The notes under the pieces: model-generated
What the model saw: only the letters and a program-made list of their open reading frames with translations
Database searches by the model: none
Told to the model about the DNA's origin: nothing
In this document: piece after piece, positions 53,815 through 61,709 of the stretch
Numbering within the stretch: the first letter of the stretch is position 1
Layout: each line of letters begins with the position of its first letter
Translations under genes and position numbers: made by a program
Origin: Emticicia fluvialis
Lineage (GTDB): Bacteria; Bacteroidota; Bacteroidia; Cytophagales; Spirosomataceae
Reading direction: 5' to 3'
Length of the DNA stretch: 64,000 bases
Assembly: GCF_024793945.1 (NCBI RefSeq)
Contig: NZ_JANUSD010000007.1
Coordinates: 200,810-264,809, forward strand

Positions 53815-53850
53815 AATCATTCACTCAATCGCACAATCACTAAATCACTC
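53815..53850 (+). repeat. AATC-type octamer repeats between trpE and trpG
   Basis: AATCATTCACTC (53815-53826), AATCGCAC (53827-53834), AATCACTA (53835-53842) and AATCACTC (53843-53850) form an imperfect 8-bp tandem series in the 101-bp trpE-trpG gap. Confidence 0.55.
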
Positions 53851-53867
53851 ATTAAAAATAGTATATA

Positions 53868-54434
53868 ATGAAAATTCTGGTTCTTGATAATTACGATTCG
53901 TTTGTGTACAATCTGGTCTATATCCTGAAAGATTTAGGCGGAAATGTAGACGTTTTCAGAAACGACAAAATAGCTCTGGAAGAAGTAGCTCAATATGACA
54001 AGATTCTGCTTTCGCCAGGCCCCGGTATACCAGAAGAAGCCGGAATCATGATTGACCTCATTAAAGAATATGCGCCATCAAAAAGCATTTTCGGGGTTTG
54101 CCTGGGGCATCAGGCAATTGGTGAGGCCTTTGGCGCCAAGCTACATAACATGGGCGATGTATTGCACGGAGTAACTACTCCGTGCCTGATAACCGACAAA
54201 GATGAACTGCTCTTTAGGGGTGTGCCTGAAAAAATAGAAGTTTGCCGTTATCACTCCTGGACAGTGGTACCCGAAACCATGCCTGCAGAACTGAAAGTAA
54301 CTGCTATTGATGAAAAAGGATTTGTAATGGCCGAAGCCCATACAAAGTATGATGTGAGAGGGGTGCAGTTCCATCCGGAGGCATACCTGACACAACACGG
54401 AGTGAAAATGGTTGAAAACTGGTTAAAAAATTAA
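53868..54434 (+). CDS. trpG: Anthranilate synthase component II (glutamine amidotransferase)
   Basis: Releases ammonia from glutamine for TrpE. 188-aa class-I GATase: LLSPGPGIPEEAG, nucleophile Cys78 in GVCLGHQAIGE, and His169/Glu171 in FHPEAYL. Length is that of a stand-alone TrpG/PabA. Could also serve p-aminobenzoate synthesis, as no second copy is visible here. trpD starts 11 bp after its stop. Confidence 0.95.
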   Translation: MKILVLDNYDSFVYNLVYILKDLGGNVDVFRNDKIALEEVAQYDKILLSPGPGIPEEAGIMIDLIKEYAPSKSIFGVCLGHQAIGEAFGAKLHNMGDVLHGVTTPCLITDKDELLFRGVPEKIEVCRYHSWTVVPETMPAELKVTAIDEKGFVMAEAHTKYDVRGVQFHPEAYLTQHGVKMVENWLKN

Positions 54435-54445
54435 TTTGCCTAAGC

Positions 54446-55432
54446 ATGAAACAATATTTACAGGTTTTGCTTCAAAACCATACACTTTCAAGCGAAGAAG
54501 CCAAAGAAGCACTATTGAGAATCGGTCGCGGCGAAAGCAATCAGTCGCAAATTGCTGCTTTTCTGATGGGTATTCAGATGCGCGGGGTTACAGTTGAAGA
54601 GCTGGAGGGGTTTCAGCAGGCTATGCTGGAACTGGCTGTGTCCATTGACCTGACTGACTTTGACCCGATGGATGTTTGCGGCACCGGAGGTGACGGAAAA
54701 GACACTTTCAATATTTCTACTACCTCTGCCTTTGTAGTGGCCGGGGCAGGGCAGCCCATTGCCAAGCATGGAAATCATGGGGTTTCATCGGCCGTTGGTT
54801 CAAGCACCGTACTGGAATATCTGGGGGTAAAATTTACTAACGACGAAGGTTTCCTGAAACGCAAGCTGGAAACCGCAGGTATCTGCTATATGCACGCACC
54901 GTTGTTCCACCCGGCTATGAAATACGTAGCGCCCATCCGTAAAGAATTAGGCCTGAAAACCTTCTTCAATATGCTGGGGCCATTGCTAAACCCTGCCAAA
55001 GTACAAAAGCAGCTGACGGGCGTATATGACATGAAAGTATTTGACCTATATACCCAATTGTTTAACCGTTCAGCAGCACAATTTGGTATTATTTATGACT
55101 TGGGCGGCTACGATGAGATTTCTTTCACGAACGATTTCAACATTGGCACCAGGCATGGGGTGGTGGTGCATTCTCCTACCCATTTCAGTTTTGACCTGAC
55201 CGAGCAATCTGCTTTGCATGGTGGTAATACACTGGAAGAATCAGCTGGTATTCTAATCAATATTCTTGAAAACAAAGGTACTGCTGCTCAAACCAATGTG
55301 GTTTTGGCTAATGCCGGTGTAGCTTTGAGCGTAGCCAGAGGTACATCTATTGCCGAAGGAATAGAGCAAGCCAAAGAATCGCTGGCCAGTAAAAAAGCCC
55401 TGAACGCCCTACGAAAACTAATAGAAGACTAA
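54446..55432 (+). CDS. trpD: Anthranilate phosphoribosyltransferase
   Basis: Transfers phosphoribose from PRPP to anthranilate. 328 aa: DVCGTGGDGKDTFNISTTSA (PRPP-binding glycine loop), KHGNHGVSSAVGSSTVLEYL, FFNMLGPLLNPA and YDEISFTNDFNIG. Normal length, not fused to trpG. trpC begins 16 bp downstream. Confidence 0.95.
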   Translation: MKQYLQVLLQNHTLSSEEAKEALLRIGRGESNQSQIAAFLMGIQMRGVTVEELEGFQQAMLELAVSIDLTDFDPMDVCGTGGDGKDTFNISTTSAFVVAGAGQPIAKHGNHGVSSAVGSSTVLEYLGVKFTNDEGFLKRKLETAGICYMHAPLFHPAMKYVAPIRKELGLKTFFNMLGPLLNPAKVQKQLTGVYDMKVFDLYTQLFNRSAAQFGIIYDLGGYDEISFTNDFNIGTRHGVVVHSPTHFSFDLTEQSALHGGNTLEESAGILINILENKGTAAQTNVVLANAGVALSVARGTSIAEGIEQAKESLASKKALNALRKLIED

Positions 55433-55448
55433 CCAACAAAACCACAAG

Positions 55449-56237
55449 ATGACCATCTTAGACAAAATAGTTGCACGCAAAGCCATTGAGGTAACAGAAG
55501 CCAAAGCCCGTATTTCAATAGAAGCATTAAGCAAAGAGACTTTATTTTCTCGTAAAACCAATTCTTTGAAAGCCGCACTTCTGGCCGATGGCTCATCTGG
55601 TATTATTGCCGAGCATAAACGAAAATCTCCATCCAAAGGCATTATTAACGACCAGCTTTCGGTTGCTTCTGTTACGCAGGGCTACGCAGCGGCCGGAGCC
55701 GCGGGACTGTCAGTACTTACCGACGCCGACTTTTTTGGTGGTGCAAAAGAAGATTTATTACAAGCACGAGAGGCCAATCTGTCTACCCCTATTCTAAGAA
55801 AGGATTTTATAATAGATACCTACCAGTTATACGAAGCTAAGGCCTGGGGAGCAGACGTAATTCTGCTGATTGCAGCCTGCCTGAGCCCTGAGCAGATACA
55901 GCAGCTAAGCGCCACTGCACATGAACTGGGGCTGGAAGTATTGCTGGAAATACACGATGAAGAAGAACTGAACAGAAGCCCGCTTGGCAACGTTGATATT
56001 ATAGGAGTTAATAACCGAAACCTGAAAAACTTTGCTGAAAACAATGTAAACGCTTCTTTGGGGCTGACAGATAAAATACCAGACGGAATTGTGAAAATTT
56101 CAGAAAGTTGTATCAGCCAGCCGGATACAATCCGTTTGTTACGGTCGGCCGGATATAAGGGATTTCTGATTGGTGAAACCTTCATGAAGGATGAAAATCC
56201 GGGAGCAAAACTCGCTGATTTTATTGCTGAAATCTAA
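55449..56237 (+). CDS. trpC: Indole-3-glycerol-phosphate synthase
   Basis: Cyclises CdRP to indole-3-glycerol phosphate. 262-aa TIM barrel: IIAEHKRKSPSKGIINDQLS (catalytic lysine region), LSVLTDADFFGGAKEDLLQA, ILRKDFIIDTYQLYEAKAWG, IIGVNNRNLKNF, ISESCISQP and KGFLIGETFMKD. A stand-alone enzyme, not fused to TrpF. A possible internal promoter lies just past the stop. Confidence 0.96.
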   Translation: MTILDKIVARKAIEVTEAKARISIEALSKETLFSRKTNSLKAALLADGSSGIIAEHKRKSPSKGIINDQLSVASVTQGYAAAGAAGLSVLTDADFFGGAKEDLLQAREANLSTPILRKDFIIDTYQLYEAKAWGADVILLIAACLSPEQIQQLSATAHELGLEVLLEIHDEEELNRSPLGNVDIIGVNNRNLKNFAENNVNASLGLTDKIPDGIVKISESCISQPDTIRLLRSAGYKGFLIGETFMKDENPGAKLADFIAEI

Positions 56238-56255
56238 TAAAATGTGTTAATTTTG
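56224..56255 (+). promoter_or_regulatory. Possible internal promoter before trpF
   Basis: TTG (56224-56226), 21 nt, TAATTTTG (56248-56255). It would drive trpF, the 70-aa gene, the nucleotidyltransferase-like gene and trpB independently of the attenuator. Confidence 0.35.
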
Positions 56256-56341
56256 ACATCTTTTACAGGTTTTACTGAGTTCATGCTTTTGTCCTGAGTA
56301 TGAGTAAAATTAATTTTCCTTTAGGGCATGGAAATATCTTT

Positions 56342-56980
56342 ATGAAACTGAAAGTATGTGGCATGCGCGATGCCGGAAATATCAAAGCGCTTGTAGAACT
56401 GAAACCTGATTTCATCGGCTTTATCCTGTACGATAAGTCACCCAGATTTGCCGGAAATCAACTGGATGTTGATGTTGCACAATCAATACCAAGAGAAATA
56501 AAGAAAGTTGGTGTTTTTGTTAATGCATCAGTTGACTACATTTTGCAGAATGTCAGAAAGTATGGGTTAAACTATGCGCAGTTGCATGGTAACGAAACGC
56601 CTGACTTTTGTAAAAGCCTGCGCACAAAGGGTGTCAATATCATTAAGGCATTCCGTTTAGATGAGTCGTTTATTTTCAGCCAGCTAAACAATTACAAGCC
56701 CCACGTTGATTTTTTTCTGTTTGATGCCAAAGGAGACAGTTATGGCGGAAACGGTGTTACTTTCGACTGGAGCATTCTGAAAAAATACACAAACGAAAAA
56801 CCGTATTTCCTGGCCGGGGGTATCAGCCTTGAAAACCTCAATGATTTAGACCTGATTATACCAAAGCCCTATGCCATTGATATCAACAGCAAATTTGAAA
56901 CAGAACCCGCTGTGAAAGATATTGAGAAGATAGGAGGATTAATTGCAAAATTGCGAGAAAAGAAATCGGAGAATGTATGA
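56342..56980 (+). CDS. trpF: Phosphoribosylanthranilate isomerase
   Basis: Amadori rearrangement of phosphoribosylanthranilate to CdRP. 212 aa from the ATG at 56342; an ATG at 56300 is in frame but the family N-terminus is MKLKVCGMRDAGNIKALVEL, with the catalytic Cys in KVCGMRD. LKPDFIGFILYDKSPRFAG, VGVFVNASVDYILQNVRKYG, YAQLHGNETPDFC, LFDAKGDSYGGNG (catalytic Asp) and FLAGGISLEN follow. The stop overlaps the next ATG by 4 nt (ATGA). Confidence 0.95.
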   Translation: MKLKVCGMRDAGNIKALVELKPDFIGFILYDKSPRFAGNQLDVDVAQSIPREIKKVGVFVNASVDYILQNVRKYGLNYAQLHGNETPDFCKSLRTKGVNIIKAFRLDESFIFSQLNNYKPHVDFFLFDAKGDSYGGNGVTFDWSILKKYTNEKPYFLAGGISLENLNDLDLIIPKPYAIDINSKFETEPAVKDIEKIGGLIAKLREKKSENV

Positions 56981-57189
56981 CAGAAAAATTCAGATTTGAC
57001 AGAACAGCTTTTTGGGCAGGCAAGCATGAAGACAATGAAAAACGCATAAAGGATTTCTGGTTCGATCAATCCGCATCAGACAGACTAAATGCAGCGTGCT
57101 ACTTAAATAGTGTAGCTTATAATTATAGCATAGATAACCCTCCCAGAGTAGACAAAACCATTTTTTCAATGCGTAAACATGAAGCCTGA
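56977..57189 (+). CDS. 70-aa protein of unknown function inside trp operon
   Basis: Small soluble acidic/basic protein beginning MTEKFRFDRTAFWAGKHEDN with a central helix (RLNAACYLNSVAYNYSID) and a basic end (FSMRKHEA). It resembles short proteins I remember directly upstream of DUF6036/AbiEii-like nucleotidyltransferases in other Bacteroidota, but I cannot name a family. It overlaps trpF by 4 nt and the next gene by 1 nt (TGATG), so translation of all three is coupled. In such pairs the small protein may be an antitoxin or a substrate-recruiting partner; this is inference. Confidence 0.75.
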   Translation: MTEKFRFDRTAFWAGKHEDNEKRIKDFWFDQSASDRLNAACYLNSVAYNYSIDNPPRVDKTIFSMRKHEA

Positions 57190-57665
57190 TGGCAAACATT
57201 TTCAATGAGGATTTTCGGGATTTTATTCAAGCATTAAACAATCATTCCGTTGATTATTTACTCGTTGGTGGTTACTCTGTAATTTTACATGGTTATGCAA
57301 GAACCACAGGTGACTTAGACTTGTGGGTAAATAGAACAGCTGATAATTACATGAAATTGGTTGCCGCATTTGATGAATTTGGTTTACCAGTATTTGATAT
57401 GACATTCAACAATTTTTTGGATATAACAAAATACGACGTTTTTACATTTGGCAGACCACCCTCATCTATAGAGATATTAACTAATTTGAAAGGATTAACT
57501 TTCGACGAAGCATTTGCTAACCATATTCTATTCAAAGAGGAAAATTTGCAAATCAATTTAATTAATTATTCTGATTTAATTGAAGCAAAAAAATCCGCAG
57601 GAAGACCAAGAGATTTGAACGACATAGAACAACTAAGGAAAAATGACGAGCATAGAACAACCTAA
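57189..57665 (+). CDS. Nucleotidyltransferase-fold protein inside trp operon
   Basis: 158-aa protein of the DNA polymerase beta-like nucleotidyltransferase superfamily (DUF6036/AbiEii/MNT type). LLVGGYSVILHGYARTTGDL has the Gly-Gly element (G27-G28) and the metal-binding D42 and D44 (GDLDLWVN). The third carboxylate position is Glu95 (SIEIL), where relatives commonly have Asp. The C-terminus (LINYSDLIEAKKSAGRPRDL) matches the family's conserved K-x-x-x-x-R-x-K/R-D-x-x-D region. The end overlaps the trpB start by 23 nt. Relatives function in toxin-antitoxin or abortive-infection pairs; no effector is identified here. Confidence 0.82.
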   Translation: MANIFNEDFRDFIQALNNHSVDYLLVGGYSVILHGYARTTGDLDLWVNRTADNYMKLVAAFDEFGLPVFDMTFNNFLDITKYDVFTFGRPPSSIEILTNLKGLTFDEAFANHILFKEENLQINLINYSDLIEAKKSAGRPRDLNDIEQLRKNDEHRTT

Positions 57666-58851
57666 AGAGAAGGAAACAGCATTTGGTGTGAACGAAAAGG
57701 GCTACTATGGCCAGTTTGGAGGCGCCTATATTCCTGAAATGCTCTTCCCGAATGTAGAAGAGCTACAACAGAATTACCTGGATATTATCTACCGCCCTGA
57801 TTTTCAGGAAGAGTTTCATGGTCTGTTGAAAAACTATGTAGGCCGCCCTACACCTTTATATTTGGCCAATCGTCTTTCAGAAAAATACAATACCAATATC
57901 TATCTGAAACGAGAAGACCTGTGCCATACAGGCGCACATAAGGTAAACAATACCATAGGGCAGATATTGCTGGCCAAACGCCTGGGAAAAAATAAAATTG
58001 TAGCCGAAACCGGCGCCGGCCAGCACGGCGTAGCTACTGCTACCGTTTGTGCACTAATGGGGCTTGAATGTATAGTTTACATGGGTGAAATCGACATTCA
58101 GCGACAGGCGCCCAATGTGGCCCGTATGAAAATGCTCGGCGCAGAAGTTCGCCCAGCTACCAGCGGGTCTAAAACCCTGAAAGATGCAACCAACGAAGCA
58201 ATGAGGCACTGGATTAATAATCCGGTTGATACCCACTACATTATTGGCAGTGTGGTTGGCCCACACCCTTACCCGGATATGGTTGCGCGTTTCCAGTCGG
58301 TTATTTCTGAAGAAATGCGTTCACAATTACTGGAACAAACCGGGAAAGAAAACCCAGACTACGTAATTGCCTGTGTGGGTGGAGGCTCAAATGCCGCCGG
58401 GGCTTTCTATCATTTTCTTGACGAGCCGGAGGTGCAGTTAATTGCAGCCGAGGCCGGCGGACACGGCATTTATTCAGGCTTATCTGCCGCCACCACTTTT
58501 CTGGGTAAACCGGGGGTTTTGCATGGCAGCAAGAGTATTCTGATGCAAACTGAAGACGGGCAGGTGGTAGAACCCCACAGTATTTCTGCAGGGCTTGATT
58601 ATCCCGGTATAGGCCCCTTGCATGCACATTTGTGGGAGTCAGGGCGGGCTAAGTTCTTTGCTATCACTGATGATGAATCTATACAGGCAGGTTTTGAATT
58701 AACCAAGCTGGAAGGGATCATACCGGCTATTGAGTCAGCTCATGCACTGGCAGCTTTACAATACCTGAAAGCAGGTTCAGATGAAACCGTAGTTATAAAT
58801 CTATCGGGCCGTGGAGACAAAGACCTGGCTACTTACATGAAATATCTGTAA
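57643..58851 (+). CDS. trpB: Tryptophan synthase beta subunit
   Basis: PLP enzyme joining indole and serine to make tryptophan. 402 aa: GYYGQFGGAYIPEMLFP, the PLP lysine K100 in CHTGAHKVNNT, AETGAGQHGVATATVCA, the phosphate loop CVGGGSNAAG and the C-terminal LSGRGDKDL. A Shine-Dalgarno-like AAGGAAAA precedes the ATG, which lies within the 3' end of the nucleotidyltransferase-like gene. A Dabb-protein gene separates it from trpA, although TrpA and TrpB work as a complex. Confidence 0.97.
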   Translation: MTSIEQPKEKETAFGVNEKGYYGQFGGAYIPEMLFPNVEELQQNYLDIIYRPDFQEEFHGLLKNYVGRPTPLYLANRLSEKYNTNIYLKREDLCHTGAHKVNNTIGQILLAKRLGKNKIVAETGAGQHGVATATVCALMGLECIVYMGEIDIQRQAPNVARMKMLGAEVRPATSGSKTLKDATNEAMRHWINNPVDTHYIIGSVVGPHPYPDMVARFQSVISEEMRSQLLEQTGKENPDYVIACVGGGSNAAGAFYHFLDEPEVQLIAAEAGGHGIYSGLSAATTFLGKPGVLHGSKSILMQTEDGQVVEPHSISAGLDYPGIGPLHAHLWESGRAKFFAITDDESIQAGFELTKLEGIIPAIESAHALAALQYLKAGSDETVVINLSGRGDKDLATYMKYL

Positions 58852-58898
58852 ACCAGCCGCCCTGTAGTAACATCAGCCAATCAAAATTCAAAATAACA

Positions 58899-59279
58899 AT
58901 GAGAACCCTTCTATTAGCAATCGCTTTACTATCATTCAGTTACATGGCAAATGCACAAAAAAAAGAGCCTGCGAAACTACTTCGCCACGCTGTTTTATTC
59001 AAATTCAAAGATTCGAGCAGTCCTGAAGACATCAAAAAAGTAGAAGATGCTTTCAGAGCGCTACCCAAACAGATTAAAGAAATTGCGGATTTCGAGTGGG
59101 GAACCAACAACAGCCCAGAAAATCTGAATCAGGGTTTCACACACCTGTTTTTTGTAAGTTTCAAAACAGAAAAAGACCGTGAAGTGTACCTGCCTCATCC
59201 TGCTCATAAGGCATTTGTAGGCGTACTGGGGCCCCATTTAGACAAAGTACTGGTGCTTGATTACTGGGCTGCCAAATAA
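58899..59279 (+). CDS. Secreted Dabb-domain protein between trpB and trpA
   Basis: 126-aa protein: signal peptide MRTLLLAIALLSFSYMANAQ followed by a stress-responsive alpha/beta-barrel (Dabb) domain: LLRHAVLFKFKDSSSPEDIK, DFEWGTNNSPENLNQGFTHL, HPAHKAFVGVLGPHLDKVLV. Dabb domains are dimeric ferredoxin-like modules, often in enzymes or of unknown role. Predicted periplasmic, so it cannot be part of the cytoplasmic tryptophan synthase. It starts 47 bp after trpB and ends 88 bp before trpA. Confidence 0.85.
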   Translation: MRTLLLAIALLSFSYMANAQKKEPAKLLRHAVLFKFKDSSSPEDIKKVEDAFRALPKQIKEIADFEWGTNNSPENLNQGFTHLFFVSFKTEKDREVYLPHPAHKAFVGVLGPHLDKVLVLDYWAAK

Positions 59280-59367
59280 TTTACCGCTTCCGGGCGAATG
59301 TCTGATTTGTGATCATAAGCATTCGCCTGCATTTTCTTCTTCGCTTTATTTTTTCCCAGACATTGAT

Positions 59368-60144
59368 ATGAATCGCATAACCAGGCTTTTTCAAACTAAG
59401 CTTAATAGTGTATTGAATCTCTATTTTACTGCCGGATACCCGACATTAAACGATACCCTGCCTATTCTGGAGGCATTGCAGGAAGCCGGAGCCGACCTGG
59501 CCGAAATTGGCATGCCCTACTCAGACCCTGTGGCTGATGGCGAAACCATTCAGCAGTCGAACCAGATTGCGCTGGATAATGGCATGAGCCTGAAAGTGCT
59601 TTTTGAGCAACTGCAAAACATGCGCCAGAAGGTACAGATACCTGTTATTCTGATGGGCTATATTAATCCTGTTTTACAATTTGGTATAGAAAACTTCTGC
59701 CTTAAATGCCAGGAGGTTGGTGTTGATGGTCTGATTCTGCCAGACCTGCCCACTGAAGAATATTATGAAGAGTACAAACCTGTATTTGACAAATACGGCC
59801 TGTTAAACATTTTCCTGATTACGCCACAAACCACCGAAGCCCGTATACGCCGTATCGACGAGATATCAGACGGATTTATTTACATGGTGAGCAGCGCCAG
59901 CGTTACTGGTAAAACATCTGGTATTTCAGAAGTAATGGAAGAATACTTTAACCGGGTAAATGCAATGAACCTGAAAAACCCACGTTTAATAGGGTTCGGT
60001 ATAAAAGACCACGAAACCTTCACAAAAGCTTCAGAATATGCTGCCGGCGCTATTATCGGCAGCCAGTTTATACGTGTACTTCAGGCTTCTTCCGACATCC
60101 GCAGCGATGTGGTGAAGTATGTGCAATCTGTTAAAGCGGGTTAA
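59368..60144 (+). CDS. trpA: Tryptophan synthase alpha subunit
   Basis: Cleaves indole-3-glycerol phosphate to indole, channelled to TrpB. 258-aa TIM barrel from ATG 59368 (frame open from 59257). Catalytic Glu46 in AEIGMPYSDP and Asp57 in VADGETIQQS; LPDLPTEEYYEEYKPVFDKY, FIYMVSSASVTGKTSG and IGFGIKDHET follow. Last gene of the operon. The sequence after its stop carries an 18-bp inverted-repeat pair rather than a normal terminator. Confidence 0.95.
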   Translation: MNRITRLFQTKLNSVLNLYFTAGYPTLNDTLPILEALQEAGADLAEIGMPYSDPVADGETIQQSNQIALDNGMSLKVLFEQLQNMRQKVQIPVILMGYINPVLQFGIENFCLKCQEVGVDGLILPDLPTEEYYEEYKPVFDKYGLLNIFLITPQTTEARIRRIDEISDGFIYMVSSASVTGKTSGISEVMEEYFNRVNAMNLKNPRLIGFGIKDHETFTKASEYAAGAIIGSQFIRVLQASSDIRSDVVKYVQSVKAG

Positions 60145-60147
60145 TAG

Positions 60148-60253
60148 TAAGGAAATTTAGAATAAGGCCTTAATTTTTTTGAAAAATGGGCTAAACTTAA
60201 AACTCTTTTCGAAAAACTTTTGTTTTTTATTAGAATTATTCTAAATTTCCTTA
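60148..60253. repeat. 18-bp perfect inverted repeat pair between trpA and protease gene
   Basis: TAAGGAAATTTAGAATAA (60148-60165) and TTATTCTAAATTTCCTTA (60236-60253) are exact reverse complements 70 bp apart. The centre is A+T-rich with a T7 run. No target-site duplication is visible at the flanks. Confidence 0.7.
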
Positions 60254-60294
60254 GGATTTTAATACCGAAACAGATTTATAGAAAGGCTATAGCT

Positions 60295-61563
60295 ATGGAA
60301 AAGTTGTACAAGCTCTGCATCATAGCCCTCTTATTGATAACAAGCCAATTGGCTTTTGCTCAAAAAGACAGGAAGAAAGATACCCGATACGGGTATCATT
60401 TTAAAGGAAAGCATCAAAAATTTGCCCGCTTTCCGTTTGACCTGCACGCGAATCTCATAGTTTTAAAAGCTACCCTTGATGATTCTGACACCCTACGTTT
60501 TATATTAGACACAGGTGTTACGTCTACCATTATTACAGACCCCCAGCGTGCCAAATCTCTTGACCTGAAGTATATAAGACGCGTTAAACTAACCGGTGCA
60601 GGCGAAGGCGGAGATTTATCGGCCAGCGTATCAGTTGGCCACCGCATTCAGATTGGCGACATCGTAGCATCTCAGCAAAACATTGTTGTGCTGGACGAAG
60701 ACGTGCTTAAGCTCTCTGAGTTTCTGGGCGTGCCTATACATGGTATTTTCGGGCACGATATTTTCAGCAATTTTGTGGTAACCATCAATTTTGAGGAAAA
60801 GATGCTCTACCTGACCGACCCTAACAAGTTCAGATACAAAAAGTCTTTAGGAACCATCTACCCTATTGTACTCACGCAGTCAAAGCCATACACTGACGCC
60901 ATTGCCATGGTAAGCAACAATAAAGAGATACCTATGCGCCTGGTTATAGATACCGGTGCCGGGCATGCCTTACTGCTAAGCGCCAGCGAAAAAGAGCCCA
61001 TACAACTGCCTCAAAAAGTAATGCGTGCCAACCTAGGCCGCGGGCTAAACGGAGAAATTAACGGCCACATAGGCCGGGTTGATAAGATACGTATGGGTAC
61101 CCTGGAAATGCAGGATATACTGGCTTCTTTCCCCGACAGCCTTTCATTCAGTATGAAATTCCCCCCCTCTAACGAAGGCAGGCAAGGAAGCATTGGTTGC
61201 GAACTGTTAAGACGCTTTACCGTAACGCTTAACTACAGAGACGGCTACATGATTATGAAGCCAATTAAGAACCGGATGAAAGAAAGTTTTGAGCATGACA
61301 TGAGCGGCCTTGATGTGCGTGCCAGAGGCGACCACTTCAATGAATACTACGTCAGCAGGGTTCTTGAGCAGTCGCCGGCTTATGAAGCCGGGCTAAGAGA
61401 AGGCGACGAGCTGATTTTTGTCAACAATCAGAATGTTAAAAACCTGGCTATCAGCGAGATTTATAAAATTTTGTCACGCAAAGAGGGCAAAGATGTTGAA
61501 TTGTTTATCAGGCGGAAAGGAGAACTCAAATTTACCAGTTTCAAACTTAGAAGAATGATTTAA
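60295..61563 (+). CDS. Secreted aspartic protease-like protein with PDZ domain
   Basis: 422-aa exported protein: signal peptide ending LITSQLAFAQ, two retropepsin-like half domains with catalytic-type motifs ILDTGVTS (Asp72) and VIDTGAGH (Asp219), then a PDZ domain (about 325-410, VSRVLEQSPAYEAGLREGDE and FVNNQNVKNL). This is the aspartyl_protease_2 plus PDZ layout common in Bacteroidota. The frame is open from 60220, but ATG 60295 gives the signal peptide. Probably a periplasmic peptidase; target unknown. A terminator follows. Confidence 0.87.
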   Translation: MEKLYKLCIIALLLITSQLAFAQKDRKKDTRYGYHFKGKHQKFARFPFDLHANLIVLKATLDDSDTLRFILDTGVTSTIITDPQRAKSLDLKYIRRVKLTGAGEGGDLSASVSVGHRIQIGDIVASQQNIVVLDEDVLKLSEFLGVPIHGIFGHDIFSNFVVTINFEEKMLYLTDPNKFRYKKSLGTIYPIVLTQSKPYTDAIAMVSNNKEIPMRLVIDTGAGHALLLSASEKEPIQLPQKVMRANLGRGLNGEINGHIGRVDKIRMGTLEMQDILASFPDSLSFSMKFPPSNEGRQGSIGCELLRRFTVTLNYRDGYMIMKPIKNRMKESFEHDMSGLDVRARGDHFNEYYVSRVLEQSPAYEAGLREGDELIFVNNQNVKNLAISEIYKILSRKEGKDVELFIRRKGELKFTSFKLRRMI

Positions 61564-61588
61564 CCTGAACTTATAACCGTATTACACA

Positions 61589-61618
61589 GGGGTAATTGCA
61601 AATCAATTATCCCTTTTT
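61589..61618 (+). terminator. Intrinsic terminator
   Basis: GGGGTAATTG (61589-61598) pairs with CAATTATCCC (61604-61613), one G-U pair, then TTTTT. It follows the protease stop by 25 bp. Confidence 0.82.
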
Positions 61619-61709
61619 CTTTATAGCGGTAATGCCTTTATCTTTAATTATTTCAATCAGGCACATCTAATTTTTATTAATTTCGTGCCAAACTTTACAC
61701 TTAGCACAA

